Source: Pollenia angustigena (taxonomy: Eukaryota; Arthropoda; Insecta; Diptera; Polleniidae). From it: a DNA stretch of 64,000 nt. Below the pieces are notes generated by a model that was given only the letters and a program-made list of their open reading frames with translations, had not been told where the DNA came from and ran no database searches. The stretch covers positions 109,455,284 to 109,519,283 of the forward strand of contig OV884057.1 of the NCBI GenBank assembly GCA_930367215.1, given 5' to 3'. The position numbers and the translations under genes were made by a program. Shown here piece by piece: positions 11,459-20,955 of the stretch (within the stretch, counting starts at the first letter, position 1; each line of letters starts with the position of its first letter).

Positions 11459-11990
11459 TAGTAGGCGTAAAAGTAGGCGTGGTAAATTTTTCTTTCGATG
11501 AAAACTTAAAATGGAATAATACGAACATTTGAAAGAAAAATTAGTCAAATCTATGGAGCAGTTTTCGGATTTTAGGTAAATCGTACAAAGTGGGCGTAAA
11601 AGTGGGCGGGAAAAAATGTTCTTGCCGTATAAACCTAAGTTGGACCATGGCGATCACTTTAAAGAAGAAATCGTCCTGAGACCGATTTGGACCATCCTCA
11701 AGTTATGTGCTTAATAGAAAAAGTGGGCGTAAAAGTAGGCGTGGTAAATTTTTCTTTCGATGGAAACTTAAAATGCATTGATACGAACATTTGAAAGAAA
11801 AATTAGTCAAATCGATGGAGCCGTTTTCTGATTTTAGGTAAATCGAAAAAAGTGGGCGGGGAACAATTTTCTTTCCGTATAAACCTAAGTTGGACCATGG
11901 CGATCACTTTAAAGAAAAAATCGTCCAAATCGGTCAAGCCGTCCTCAAGTTATGTGCTTAATAAAAAAAGTGGGCGGGGAACAATTTTAT
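11459..11990. repeat. 262-bp tandem repeat inside the Helitron
   Basis: Two units (about 11459-11720 and 11721-11967) and the start of a third share AAGTAGGCGTGGTAAATTTT, TTGGACCATGGCGATCACTT and CAAGTTATGTGCTTAATA, with a few substitutions. Noncoding. The flank at 12020-12095 (a TGGAAATCGGTTCGTGCGTT block) is a type often found in fly repeats. Confidence 0.85.
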
Positions 11991-12889
11991 ATGCTATAAA
12001 CCTCGCGGAGCCCGAGACCTTTCCAACAAATGCAAAACCGTGGAAATCGGTTCGTGCGTTCTGGAGTTATAGCGTCAGGTAGGAAAACCCGACTTATCAT
12101 CATCATATATATTATTTCTAAAGCACTTTTTTTTTGTCGGTTGCAAATATCTCCCATACCACCGCATCAAATTTAATGAATGATATCTCATTTTAAAGCT
12201 TATTTCTAACACTAATGACGAAAAATAATTAGAAATTGAAAAATTGCACAATCAGCACAGAATTTTTTTTCTAATAAAAAAAAAAACAGTAAACAAAATG
12301 AATCAACTGATTTTAATATTGGAGATGTGTGCTGTATTATATTAACATTATCGATAAATAGTCAAAGGCGTCATAATACTCTTACAAAATACCAATTTAA
12401 CATAGAATTGATGTTGTCTTTGATAAGAATTGCTGTTGCCTTAAAATTGCCGTTGTTATTGCCGACGCCAAATAGAATAAGGGTGATTGTATTCATAGAA
12501 GTATTTTAAAAGCATTTAAACATATGTATGTATGTTTGTAAAAATGTATGATATATGTATATTATGATTTCTAATATTTTTATACTTTTAATAAAATGTA
12601 TTGAAGTTACTAAAATTTCTATTAATTATTTTCATTTTATGTTACAAAAATGACAACTAACGGTGCGAAATATTCACACGGGTCATCTAGTTTTTATATA
12701 ATAGATTTGGTTTTTTATATATTTGCGGTTGTTTCCCCAGAGTTTTTTGCGTTTTGTGGCTAATTCAAAAGAAATGTCTACAAAAAAAATATCTTAACAC
12801 GAGTGGATTCTTAGAAAAGTCACAGCTGATATTTAAAAGCGACTACAGACGTGCTACGAAAATCAGCAAACGATTAAAGTGGGGATATA

Positions 12890-13165
12890 TATACACCCAA
12901 CGAAAGGGACTTCCTATGTGATCACCAGTTATTGCTGATATTGTTATGGAAGAGTTATTAGATACATGTATTGGACAATTGTCTCTTAAACCGAAAATCG
13001 TAACGAAATATGTGGAGGATTTCTTTTGCATTATTTCAAAATCTGAAAAAGAACATATTCTTAAAGTATTTAACTCTTTTCATATAAACATTAAATTCAC
13101 AATTGATAAGGAGTATAATTCTAAGCTTTCTTATTTAGACGTTGGAAAGACTGATTGGTCTACAT
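12890..13165 (+). pseudogene. Penelope-like element reverse transcriptase fragment
   Basis: Plus-strand reading gives GLPM, a TGA, then SPVIADIVMEELLDTC, KYVEDFFCII (counterpart of KYVDDLFC) and IKFTIDKEYNSKLSYLDV. This order is typical of the Penelope-like RT palm. The second aspartate of the YVDD box is still D but the first is E (YVED), and the conserved glycine of GLPMGSP is a stop. Neither the GIY-YIG domain nor terminal repeats are present. Confidence 0.75.
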
Positions 13166-13810
13166 CTGAGGATAGAGGGCGCCTTTAACAATTTAAGAAT
13201 AGAGGCTATTAGGCAGGTACTGGTGGATCTAGGGGTTCCGTTGTTCCTGGTCGAATGGATAACTATGATGCTTAGCAGCAGATAAGGGACTGGGAGTGCC
13301 TACTATGCTTGCAGATCATCGATAGGTAGGAGCTGGGGACTCAGTAGTAGGATGGCTGTACACTTCAGTGGTAAGACCCATTCTTACGTATGGATGCTGT
13401 GTTGGTGGCAGTCATTGAGATTGCCTAGCCGAAGGAACCTTCTGTCTAAGGCTCAGAGGTGTGCTTCAATCGACATGACAGGTGAAGAGACAGATGAAAA
13501 GTATTCCTCAAGCGGCCCTTGATGTCATTCTACATCTTCTGTCTATTGAGCAGTATGTGGTGGGAATGGCAGCCAGGAGCATTATAAGACTGAGGGAGTT
13601 AGGATTGTTGGAGAATGTCACGCTGATCACTCACGGATCCTGGATGAGATTGAGGCTAGTGGCTTTTGCCTGGGATCGGCTGGCTCCACTGATTATATGG
13701 GCATTAGGGTGGATTTTGGGCGGTTGCCGGAAGTAATAGTCGGGTAGGAGCAGATTATTTAGTGAATTTGCTATTTTCACTGATGGCTCGAAGATTAGGG
13801 GCAAATTAAA
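13165..13810 (+). pseudogene. LOA/I-type LINE fragment: RT tail into RNase H
   Basis: Blocks in shifting plus frames: LRIEGAFNNLRIEAIRQVLV and GVPLFLVEWITMMLSS (RT core), then LLSKAQRCASIDMTG and PQAALDVILHLLSIEQYVV, and finally FAIFTDGSK, the first catalytic aspartate block of RNase H, near 13775. LINEs with an RNase H after the RT belong to the I/LOA/R1 groups. A related but diverged fragment is at 62880-63510. Internal deletions and frameshifts. Confidence 0.7.
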
Positions 13811-14027
13811 TATTGATTAATGAATTTACTCACTTCAAAAGCAAATCCCACTGATAAAACTTGAATTTTTTTTTGGAATTTTTATGAAAGATTCACTCAG
13901 GGTCAATATAAGGTGCGTTTGAGTTCTTTTACAGTAAAATGCAGTAAATAAGTAAACTGAAAAATTTGCTCTCACAAAAAGCTGTTGTCCAAAAAAGTAC
14001 GCGAACGCAAAATTTGTAAAAATTTAT
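13811..14027. other. Noncoding spacer before copia
   Basis: AT-rich sequence with no recognisable coding or repeat signature. It ends at the 5' LTR. No clear 5-bp target duplication with the sequence after 18438 could be identified. Confidence 0.4.
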
Positions 14028-14155
14028 TGAAATAATGGTTTTCAATAATTAATGTACCTGTTTAAGTTTTACTTTTGTATATATTCTCATAAATCAACTA
14101 TGTATGTTTTTTATGTCTAATAATACTTTTGATTCTAATAAAAACTTTTCTAACA
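14028..14155 (+). repeat. copia 5' LTR
   Basis: 128 bp from TGAAATAATGG to TTTTCTAACA, matching the copy at 18311-18438 base for base by eye. It should carry the element promoter and the polyadenylation region. Confidence 0.95.
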
Positions 14156-14158
14156 AAA

Positions 14159-14172
14159 GGTTATGTGCCCAG
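14159..14172 (+). promoter_or_regulatory. Probable primer binding site
   Basis: GGTTATGTGCCCAG lies 3 bp after the 5' LTR. Drosophila copia primes from an internal segment of initiator tRNA-Met with a very similar GGTTATGGGCCCAG-type site. That comparison is from knowledge of copia, not an alignment. Confidence 0.5.
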
Positions 14173-14221
14173 TCACCCAAGAAAAATTAAATTAAAATTA
14201 AAAAAATAAATTGCAAGAAAA

Positions 14222-16540
14222 ATGGAGTTTTGCAAATCAATTAAACAATTATCTGGTGAGTCTGATTGGCCTATTTGGAAAAGGAAGGTGAGAGATCTCC
14301 TTGAGTTTTACGAGGGAGCTTTGGATGTGGTTGAGAAGAAACTAACAAAGCCAGAACCCTTAATAAGTGGAGCAACTGATACCCAAGAACGAGAACACAA
14401 AAAACAGTGTGAGGTTTTTAGAAAAGCAAATTGTTATGCTAAAAGTATTATTACAAGCACAATTACCGATGAAATCTATCAAAAGGTAATGGATAAGGAT
14501 TGCGCTTTTGAGATGTGGAAAGCTTTAAAGCAACAATTTGAAGCAACTTCAAAAGATCAGCTTTTCAAAATGTGTACAGAACTATTTTCATTTCAATGGA
14601 ATAGTAACCAAGATGTCTCAACACATATTTCAAAATTAAAAAATTTATTTAATGAAATAAATACTGGTTTGCAGTTGAAAAATGAAAATCCGTTACCAGA
14701 TTTGTTATTAATTTGTAAAATTTTGTACGTTTTGCCCAGTTCATTTGATGTTTTTAAATCGAGTTGGATGATGCTTACACGAGAAGGTGATAAAACATTA
14801 GATGAATTAGTAATGCAGTCGTGCCTATATGAAAGAAATTTAAAAAAGGATGAAATATCTGAAGGTGAGAATCAAGAAGCATTAGTAGTAAATCAAAGAA
14901 GAGATTTTAAGCACAAGAAGAATTCTAAGTCAAACAATAAAAAGGAAGATCTTTGTCATTATTGTAAAAAGAAAGGACACTGGTTGAAAGAATGTCGCAA
15001 ATGGATAATAGATGGCAAACCAAGTAAGTCAGAAAAAGGAAAAGTTTATCATTCCAACGTCGCACTTCCATCAGTATCAGGTGAAGTTAATACAAACACA
15101 ACTATGATGGATTGGTGGGTAGATAATGGTGCTACAAGACATGTAACACATTCAGCACAGTTTTTTATTGATTATGAAGAATTTATTGAACCACATACAA
15201 TTCAAGCCGCTGGAAAAGAGTTGTTGCAAGCTTTAGGAAAAGGTACAATCGAGTTTTTATCAAAACCCAACTACAATGAAGAAATTGTAATGCAGTTGAA
15301 AGATGTTTGGTTTGTTCCTGGAATATCTAGAAATCTTTTTTCGGTTTTAGCAGCTCATGACAAACATTCTTTAAGTGAATTTAAATCTTTGCCTACAAGA
15401 TGCAAATTTTATGTAAATGGTAAAGTAATTCTGACTGGTAATCGAGAAATAGGGGGATCGTTGTATAAAACAAATATTTTGCCAACTTTGTTTAATAAAG
15501 TTAACATAGCCGTTGACAATAGTTCACTCCTACAAATGTATCACGAAAGATGGGGACACCAAAATAAACAACATGTGGTAAATAAATTACAAAAGGAGTT
15601 AGATGTTACTGTAAAATGTAATAACGAAATATGTGAACCGTGTATATATGGAAAATTATGTAGATTACCATTTGGAAGGCGTCAGACAGCAACAGCTCCT
15701 GGTGAACTAATATCTACTGATGTATGTGGTCCCTTTCCGCCTTCATTCAAAGGTTTTAGATATTTAATAGTTTATAAAGATGATTTTACAAAATTCAGAT
15801 ATGGGTATATTGTAAAAAATAAGTCGGATGTAAAGGATACCCTGTCGGAGGTGATAGCAAATGTGAAAAGTCAGGGTCACATAATTAAAACAATTCTAAG
15901 CGACAATGGTGGAGAGTTTATATGTAATGATGTTAAGCAGATATTGAAAATTAATGGTATAAATCATAAACTAACAGTTCCATACACACCTCAACAAAAT
16001 GGTAATGCAGAAAGAGAAAATAGAACGATCGTAGAGATGGCACGAACATTCAAATACTCAAATAAAGAGTTTGAGTTTCCTGATGAATTATGGGCTGAAT
16101 TTGTTAAAACGTCAATATATATTCTCAATCGTACAGGAAGAAGTTCAGTCAAAGATGTAAGTCCGTTTGAACTTTGGCATGGAAAGAAGCCTAGAATCAG
16201 GCACATGAGGATTATTGGTTCCACGTGTTATGTACACATACCAAATCAAAAACGTAAAAAGTTAGATAAGAAAGCTGTAAAAGGATTCCTCATTGGCTAT
16301 GATGGAGATGAAAGATATAGGGTCTTCATTAAAAATAAAAATTGTGTGCAATTCTCAAGAGATGTTAAGTTTTTAGAAAATGTTGGTGATTGTAGAAAGA
16401 AACGAGAAAATATCCTTAATAAAACTTACGATAAATTAGATAAAAATAATTCAAATTTAACAACAATTAAAATAGGGAGAAAAAAAGAAGAAGAACATAA
16501 TCATTATGATAATGAAAGCATTTGTGAAGACGCATTTTGA
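14222..16540 (+). CDS. copia gag-protease-integrase polyprotein (772 aa)
   Basis: Order: gag with the UBN2/DUF4219-type start (ESDWPIWKRKVRDLL), residues 1-230; a zinc knuckle C-x2-C-x4-H-x4-C near 244-257; protease with WWVDNGATRHV near 299; integrase zinc region (HERWGHQ... CEPC) near 440-475; integrase core with STDVCGPF near 498, LSDNGGEF near 559 and a glutamate in NAERENR near 597. The protease triad is D-N-G, where copia elements normally have D-S-G or D-T-G; whether that allows activity is unknown. The frame ends at CEDAF, a short way into the linker before RT. Upstream leader A-rich. Confidence 0.95.
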   Translation: MEFCKSIKQLSGESDWPIWKRKVRDLLEFYEGALDVVEKKLTKPEPLISGATDTQEREHKKQCEVFRKANCYAKSIITSTITDEIYQKVMDKDCAFEMWKALKQQFEATSKDQLFKMCTELFSFQWNSNQDVSTHISKLKNLFNEINTGLQLKNENPLPDLLLICKILYVLPSSFDVFKSSWMMLTREGDKTLDELVMQSCLYERNLKKDEISEGENQEALVVNQRRDFKHKKNSKSNNKKEDLCHYCKKKGHWLKECRKWIIDGKPSKSEKGKVYHSNVALPSVSGEVNTNTTMMDWWVDNGATRHVTHSAQFFIDYEEFIEPHTIQAAGKELLQALGKGTIEFLSKPNYNEEIVMQLKDVWFVPGISRNLFSVLAAHDKHSLSEFKSLPTRCKFYVNGKVILTGNREIGGSLYKTNILPTLFNKVNIAVDNSSLLQMYHERWGHQNKQHVVNKLQKELDVTVKCNNEICEPCIYGKLCRLPFGRRQTATAPGELISTDVCGPFPPSFKGFRYLIVYKDDFTKFRYGYIVKNKSDVKDTLSEVIANVKSQGHIIKTILSDNGGEFICNDVKQILKINGINHKLTVPYTPQQNGNAERENRTIVEMARTFKYSNKEFEFPDELWAEFVKTSIYILNRTGRSSVKDVSPFELWHGKKPRIRHMRIIGSTCYVHIPNQKRKKLDKKAVKGFLIGYDGDERYRVFIKNKNCVQFSRDVKFLENVGDCRKKRENILNKTYDKLDKNNSNLTTIKIGRKKEEEHNHYDNESICEDAF

Positions 16541-18287
16541 AGACGCACTGCAAGATTCCGAAGTGCAACGTGATCAAGATGAAACTATAAGTATTGATAG
16601 TTTTGAAGATGCAGTGGAATATGCTAAACCGCAAAGCAATAAATCGATGCGAGAGGAAGATTTGGATAATGATATACCAAATGTGAAACGTTTGCGTAAT
16701 CGTACAATCATCATTGATAATATTCGACATAATGATATTGTACTTATGTCACAAGAATTTATCAATAAAATTAAAACTCCTAATACTTACAAAGAGGCAG
16801 TTGAAAGTGAACAAAGGGAAGAGTGGAAGAATGCTATGAAATTGGAAATGAATTCGTTAATACAAAATCAAACTTGGGAACTTAAAGAATTACCAAAAGG
16901 CTTTAAAGCTCTTCCAGGAAAATGGGTTTACAAAATTAAAACAAAAGCGGATGGTACTGTTGATAAATATAAAGCTAGATTGGTTATAAAAGGTTTTAAT
17001 CAAAAGAAGGGTATTGACTATGATCAAACATTTAGTCCTGTGGCCAGAATGTCAACTATACGTTCAATTATTAGTATTGCTGCAACTGAAGGTTTACACT
17101 TGGTCCAATTCGATGTTTCGACAGCATTCTTATATGGCGAGTTAGAAGATAACATATTTATGAAGCAGCCTGAAGGTTTTAATAATGGCTCAAATCTAGT
17201 ATGCCATTTGAAGAGAAGTTTATATGGACTAAAACAAGCTCCTAGGTGCTGGAATAAACGAATTGGAAACTACTTAAAAAAACTTGGATTTAAAACCAGC
17301 ACAGCTGATACTTGTTTATATGTAAGAGAGAAGAGTGGACACAAAATAATACTTGCATTATACGTTGACGATGGACTAGTAGCAGCTTCAGACAAAAATA
17401 ATTTAAATAATTTTATGGAAGAAATGAAAAGTGAATTCAAGATTGTGAGCAAAGAAGCTTCGTATTTCTTGGGACTAGAAATTGAGAAAAATGAAAATTA
17501 TATAAAGATACACCAAAAAGCGTATGCCAAGAAAATTTTAGAGAAGTTTAACTTTTCAGAATGTCGTCCAGTTTCTACACCAATGGAGAAGGTTTCTGAT
17601 ACTAATAAAGAAAAAGAAAATACTGAATTTCCATACAGACAAGCAGTTGGTGCTTTAATGTATTTAATGTTGGGAACGAGGATTGACTTAGCATACAGTG
17701 TAGGTTATTTGTCAAGATCTTTAGAAAATCCAACTAATGAAGATGTTCAAAGAGTTAAGCGTGTTTTTCGATACCTAGCAGGTACCTTAAACGTTGGAAT
17801 AGTTTATAACAAAAGGGGACCCATGTCACTAGAATGTTTTAGTGATGCAGATTTTGGTGGATGTCTTACTACTGGTCGTTCAACATCTGGAGTTGTAGTT
17901 ACATATGCTGGTGGACCTATATCGTGGTTGAGTCAAAGACAAGCAATGGTTTCGACCTCTACTACAGAAGCAGAAATAGTTGCTGCAAACGAAGCCGCCA
18001 AAGAGTTAGTGTGGTTAAAAAGACTTTTTAATGAAGTTATAAATTTAAATCAAGTACCAAGTATTCAAATTGATAATACTGCTGCAATACGTTTGGCACA
18101 AAACCCTGAATTACATAAAAGAACAAAACACATTGCAATTAAACATTTCTATATACGGGAGAAGGTAACTGAAGGCCATTTATTAGTGCAACAAGTATCA
18201 ACAGAAAATCAAGCTGCTGATATGTTAACTAAACCGTTACCTAAGATACGTTTAAAACTTTTGTGTGATTTTTTAAATGTTAAATAA
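16506..18287 (+). CDS. copia reverse transcriptase-RNase H (593 aa)
   Basis: The frame is +1 relative to the preceding one and overlaps it by 35 bp. RT begins EAVESEQREEWKNAMK and KWVYKIKTKADG, has the FSPVARM and QFDVSTAFLYGELE blocks (first catalytic D) and YVDDGL near residue 285. RNase H has FSDADFGG near 443, STTEAEIVAANEAAKE near 488 and IDNTAAI near 523. The tail AADMLTKPLP is typical of copia ends. The full domain set is open with no stop. The ATG at 16506 is unlikely to be a natural start: copia elements normally read one long frame, so the split looks like a recent lesion. Confidence 0.92.
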   Translation: MIMKAFVKTHFEDALQDSEVQRDQDETISIDSFEDAVEYAKPQSNKSMREEDLDNDIPNVKRLRNRTIIIDNIRHNDIVLMSQEFINKIKTPNTYKEAVESEQREEWKNAMKLEMNSLIQNQTWELKELPKGFKALPGKWVYKIKTKADGTVDKYKARLVIKGFNQKKGIDYDQTFSPVARMSTIRSIISIAATEGLHLVQFDVSTAFLYGELEDNIFMKQPEGFNNGSNLVCHLKRSLYGLKQAPRCWNKRIGNYLKKLGFKTSTADTCLYVREKSGHKIILALYVDDGLVAASDKNNLNNFMEEMKSEFKIVSKEASYFLGLEIEKNENYIKIHQKAYAKKILEKFNFSECRPVSTPMEKVSDTNKEKENTEFPYRQAVGALMYLMLGTRIDLAYSVGYLSRSLENPTNEDVQRVKRVFRYLAGTLNVGIVYNKRGPMSLECFSDADFGGCLTTGRSTSGVVVTYAGGPISWLSQRQAMVSTSTTEAEIVAANEAAKELVWLKRLFNEVINLNQVPSIQIDNTAAIRLAQNPELHKRTKHIAIKHFYIREKVTEGHLLVQQVSTENQAADMLTKPLPKIRLKLLCDFLNVK

Positions 18288-18310
18288 TTATTTAAAACAG
18301 GGAAAAGTAT

Positions 18311-18438
18311 TGAAATAATGGTTTTCAATAATTAATGTACCTGTTTAAGTTTTACTTTTGTATATATTCTCATAAATCAACTATGTATGTTTTTTATGTC
18401 TAATAATACTTTTGATTCTAATAAAAACTTTTCTAACA
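18311..18438 (+). repeat. copia 3' LTR
   Basis: 128 bp matching the 5' LTR. It is preceded by AAACAGGGAAAAGTAT, whose purine run is a plausible plus-strand primer. It ends AACA and is followed by an A-run. Confidence 0.95.
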
Positions 18439-18867
18439 AAAAAATTCGTAAAATAAAGGCAACAGCTGATGGAAAATAACACAGGCCAACACTCAATTTG
18501 CTTCTTTGAATTTTTCAACTGATTCTAGTTAATTTGGGTGCGCTGAATTCAAAACTGTAATCAGTTTGTCTCTATCAGCTCTAGTTTTCATGAAGAACTT
18601 TTTATACCCTCCACTTATGACCTCCAATTACACCAATTACCCAAATTTTTTTTCCAATTTTTTTTTTTTTATCAAAATTTTTTATTTACTGTTATAGTTA
18701 TTGCCAAAAAAAAGCTCCCAAATTTTTTTAAGTATTTTTTTTTTATTTTAATAAATCTGTATGAAACAGTTTTACTTCTTTTTATTTTTTTAAATTCCTG
18801 TTTATTTTCAAAAAGTTTAATAGCTTAAAAAACTTAAAAAGGCGCATTAACACCGCCCAAAGCCATT
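18439..18867. other. AT-rich spacer
   Basis: Noncoding, with long T and A runs at 18650-18800. No recognisable repeat or gene. Confidence 0.4.
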
Positions 18868-19064
18868 TATTTTGCTGCCAATGGGTCGTTGTATGCTGCA
18901 TTTTGCACAATATTTTATTAGATGTAAGATAAGCGCAAGTACCGGAGGAACTAATTAAAAACGAGGAGACCGACGAGAAAACATTAGAAGAGCAAGATGA
19001 GTGTTTAGAAAACGCAAAATATGAATTAAAACGACAAGCTATTTATAGTTTATTATTTAATTAA
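18868..19064 (+). pseudogene. PIF/Harbinger transposase, extreme C-terminus
   Basis: Plus-strand blocks: MLHFAQYFIRCKIS in one frame (counterpart of the LHNIC helix closing the DDE domain), then VPEELIKNEETDEKTLEEQ to a stop at 19062-19064 after LLFN. The acidic tail after the LHN block is typical of HARBI1-like transposases. It lies tail-to-tail with the SANT-type ORF on the minus strand, the normal two-gene layout of this superfamily. The catalytic core is missing. Confidence 0.55.
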
Positions 19065-19159
19065 ATTATATAATACATAAAAAAAAATAAATTCACAAAA
19101 AAAAAATTCATGGTACATATTGAACAAAAAATTTAATTTGTTTACTTTAAAATATTTCT

Positions 19160-20655
19160 TCAATCTCGACTGTAAGGGCCATATTTGTATCGCATTTCGA
19201 TCTCGTGTTGTTCAATCCTCTCCTTCTTTTCTATTTCTAATATGCGTAAACGTTCGTCCTTTTCAATTTCTAATTTATTTAACTCCAACTTTTTATTTTT
19301 CTCTTCATATTCGGCTGCAAATTTTCTTTCATTTAGCTCAAATTGCCTTTTGAATTTCTCTTTTTCATACTCTATTTTCATTTTTAAAAAAGAATTCCTT
19401 TCCCCTTGGATCAGAGAAAGATGATCTAAAGAGTTTTTCGGTGCAGCTCTTTTAAGCTTTGCTGCAAACTCTTGTACAGGTTTATTTTTTGGCTGAAGTT
19501 CCTTTTCAACTCGTGATTCTTGGCGCAAAGTTGAAGTTTTAGACAAAGGCACAGAACCTGCAGATAAAGAGGGAACTTCGATGCAATCATTTTCTGTTGC
19601 TTCAGCTTCTGGTTCGCCATATTGTATGATTGTAGATGAAGAGGGAACTTCGATGCATTCACCTTCTGCTGCTACATCTTGTGGTTCGGCATGTTGTATG
19701 ACTGGCGTTAAACAATACTCATCCAGACTTTCAAACCCGCAAAATTCTGCTTGGTCTTGAATCGTTCTATCTAAAATAGCAATGCTATTTAGTCCCAAGG
19801 TGTTTGATGTGGCACTATCATATATTTGAAAATGGAATTCAGAGTTTTTTTGCCCAAAAATTTGATTAAGTTCGTCGTAGAATCGACACATCTTTCTCAA
19901 CTTATCTGAAAAAGCAATTTTTTAGAATCATCCTTTTAATAATATTTAAAAAAAAATAGTAGAAACCTTGTACAGTAGAAACCTTGTACAGTAGAAACCT
20001 TGTACAGTAGAAACGCCGTCAGTTTCAAGCAAACCTGATCCGGTGGATTTTCTCCATGTCTCTGCTTTATTGAAAGTTGTTTTAAGGTTCTTAACTTTTT
20101 AACGTACAATATCCCAAGATGCATCGATTGGTGCTGATTCCAAAAACTTTCTGTAGAAAATTTGGGCAGTGGGCTTCTAAAATGTACATCTTATACATAT
20201 AAATACGGAAACAATATTTTTGTGGTTGATTTTTAAGTATCTTATCGTCCACCGATTTTAATAAAACATACATCGTTTTAAAGCAATTTGTGTGTAGATA
20301 TGCACAATATATTTTTTTCTAAATATTTTGAATTAAAGTGTTTAATTTATCTTACAGACATACGTACAAAGTTGTTTGAATAGTGCATTTTTGCCGTTCT
20401 CTTAAAATGTGTACGTTTTTGTTGTATAACGCACTGGTTCTCTCGAAAGTAAATGTCTAGTGGTCGAATTTCGGCCACCGGGCGATCCTAGTAATAATAA
20501 ATATAATAAATAATTAAAATTATTAAATATTTAAATTTACCTCCAATTCTGGATGCTCCTGCAAATATTCTAATAGCTGTTAAATTTCATTATCAGTCCA
20601 CCTTTTAATAAAACTTTTCTCGCATTTTTAAATTGAGGTTTTTATCCATGTTTAA
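19160..20655 (-). pseudogene. PIF/Harbinger SANT/Myb-like second ORF (broken exons)
   Basis: Minus-strand exon-like blocks: RWTDNEI-stop-QLLEYLQEHPELE ending in a GTAAAT donor (20545-20640); DRPVAEIRPLDIYFRE near 20475; SAPIDASWDIVR-stop-KVKNLKTTFNKAETWRKSTG near 20010-20145; then a 246-codon open frame 19900-19160 starting MRKMCRFYDELNQIFG and ending in a charged KEKFKRQFELNERKFAAEYE coiled-coil tail. This is the DNA-binding partner protein that accompanies Harbinger transposases. Two in-frame stops and a frameshift break the N-terminal SANT domain. The last exon is intact. Confidence 0.75.
19959..20013. repeat. 16-bp minisatellite
   Basis: GTAGAAACCTTGTACA is repeated three times in tandem (19959-20006), followed by a partial diverged unit. 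It lies in the intron/exon junction of the Harbinger second ORF. Confidence 0.92.
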
Positions 20656-20714
20656 CTTAACTTTTTAAAACCTTTTCTTTAGCTTCACTTCGGAAAATCA
20701 AATTTTGTAACGTT

Positions 20715-20955
20715 AATTTAACCGCCTTATACTCAATGCAAATGGATGAAACTTTGCAGGCATACATATTCCCGATGACAATACAAGAATACATGGGCGT
20801 AGCCGGGATAAAATCTGGGCGGGGAGGGCAAACAATTTTTTTTTTTTTGTAAAATGCTTTTTTGGCCGCCTTTAACTCAATGCAAACTTTACAGGCATAC
20901 ATATTCCCGATGACAATACACGAATACATGGGCGTAGCCAGGATAAAATCTAGGG
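20715..20955. repeat. Imperfect 147-bp tandem duplication
   Basis: Two units share ACTCAATGCAAA, AGGCATACATATTCCCGATG and ATACATGGGCGTAGCC. The second starts near 20870. Each is followed by a G-rich then T-rich stretch. Noncoding. Confidence 0.8.

Larger units (their letters stand above)
10264..12705 (-). mobile_element. Helitron with both termini
   Basis: Read on the minus strand, the element begins TCTATTATATAAAA (12705 downwards) and ends CTAG at 10264. A perfect 6-bp hairpin (GGCGAA/TTCGCC, 10275-10292) lies just before the end. The flanking host bases are A and T, as expected for rolling-circle insertion without target duplication. A Rep/helicase remnant lies inside on the same strand. 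These are the defining Helitron features. The helicase is broken, so the copy is non-autonomous. Confidence 0.85.
14028..18438 (+). mobile_element. Ty1/copia retrotransposon, nearly intact and young
   Basis: Two 128-bp LTRs that I read as identical bound a 4.4-kb element. The internal region has a copia-style primer site after the 5' LTR, gag-protease-integrase-RT-RNase H in copia order (integrase before RT), and a purine-rich tract CAGGGAAAAG next to the 3' LTR. Identical LTRs imply recent insertion. Coding is split into two frames at 16506-16540. Confidence 0.97.

Noticed and set aside
16506..16540. Programmed +1 frameshifting in the copia element
   Set aside because: No slippery heptamer is evident and a 13-bp offset repeat accounts for the shift; kept only as a testable alternative.
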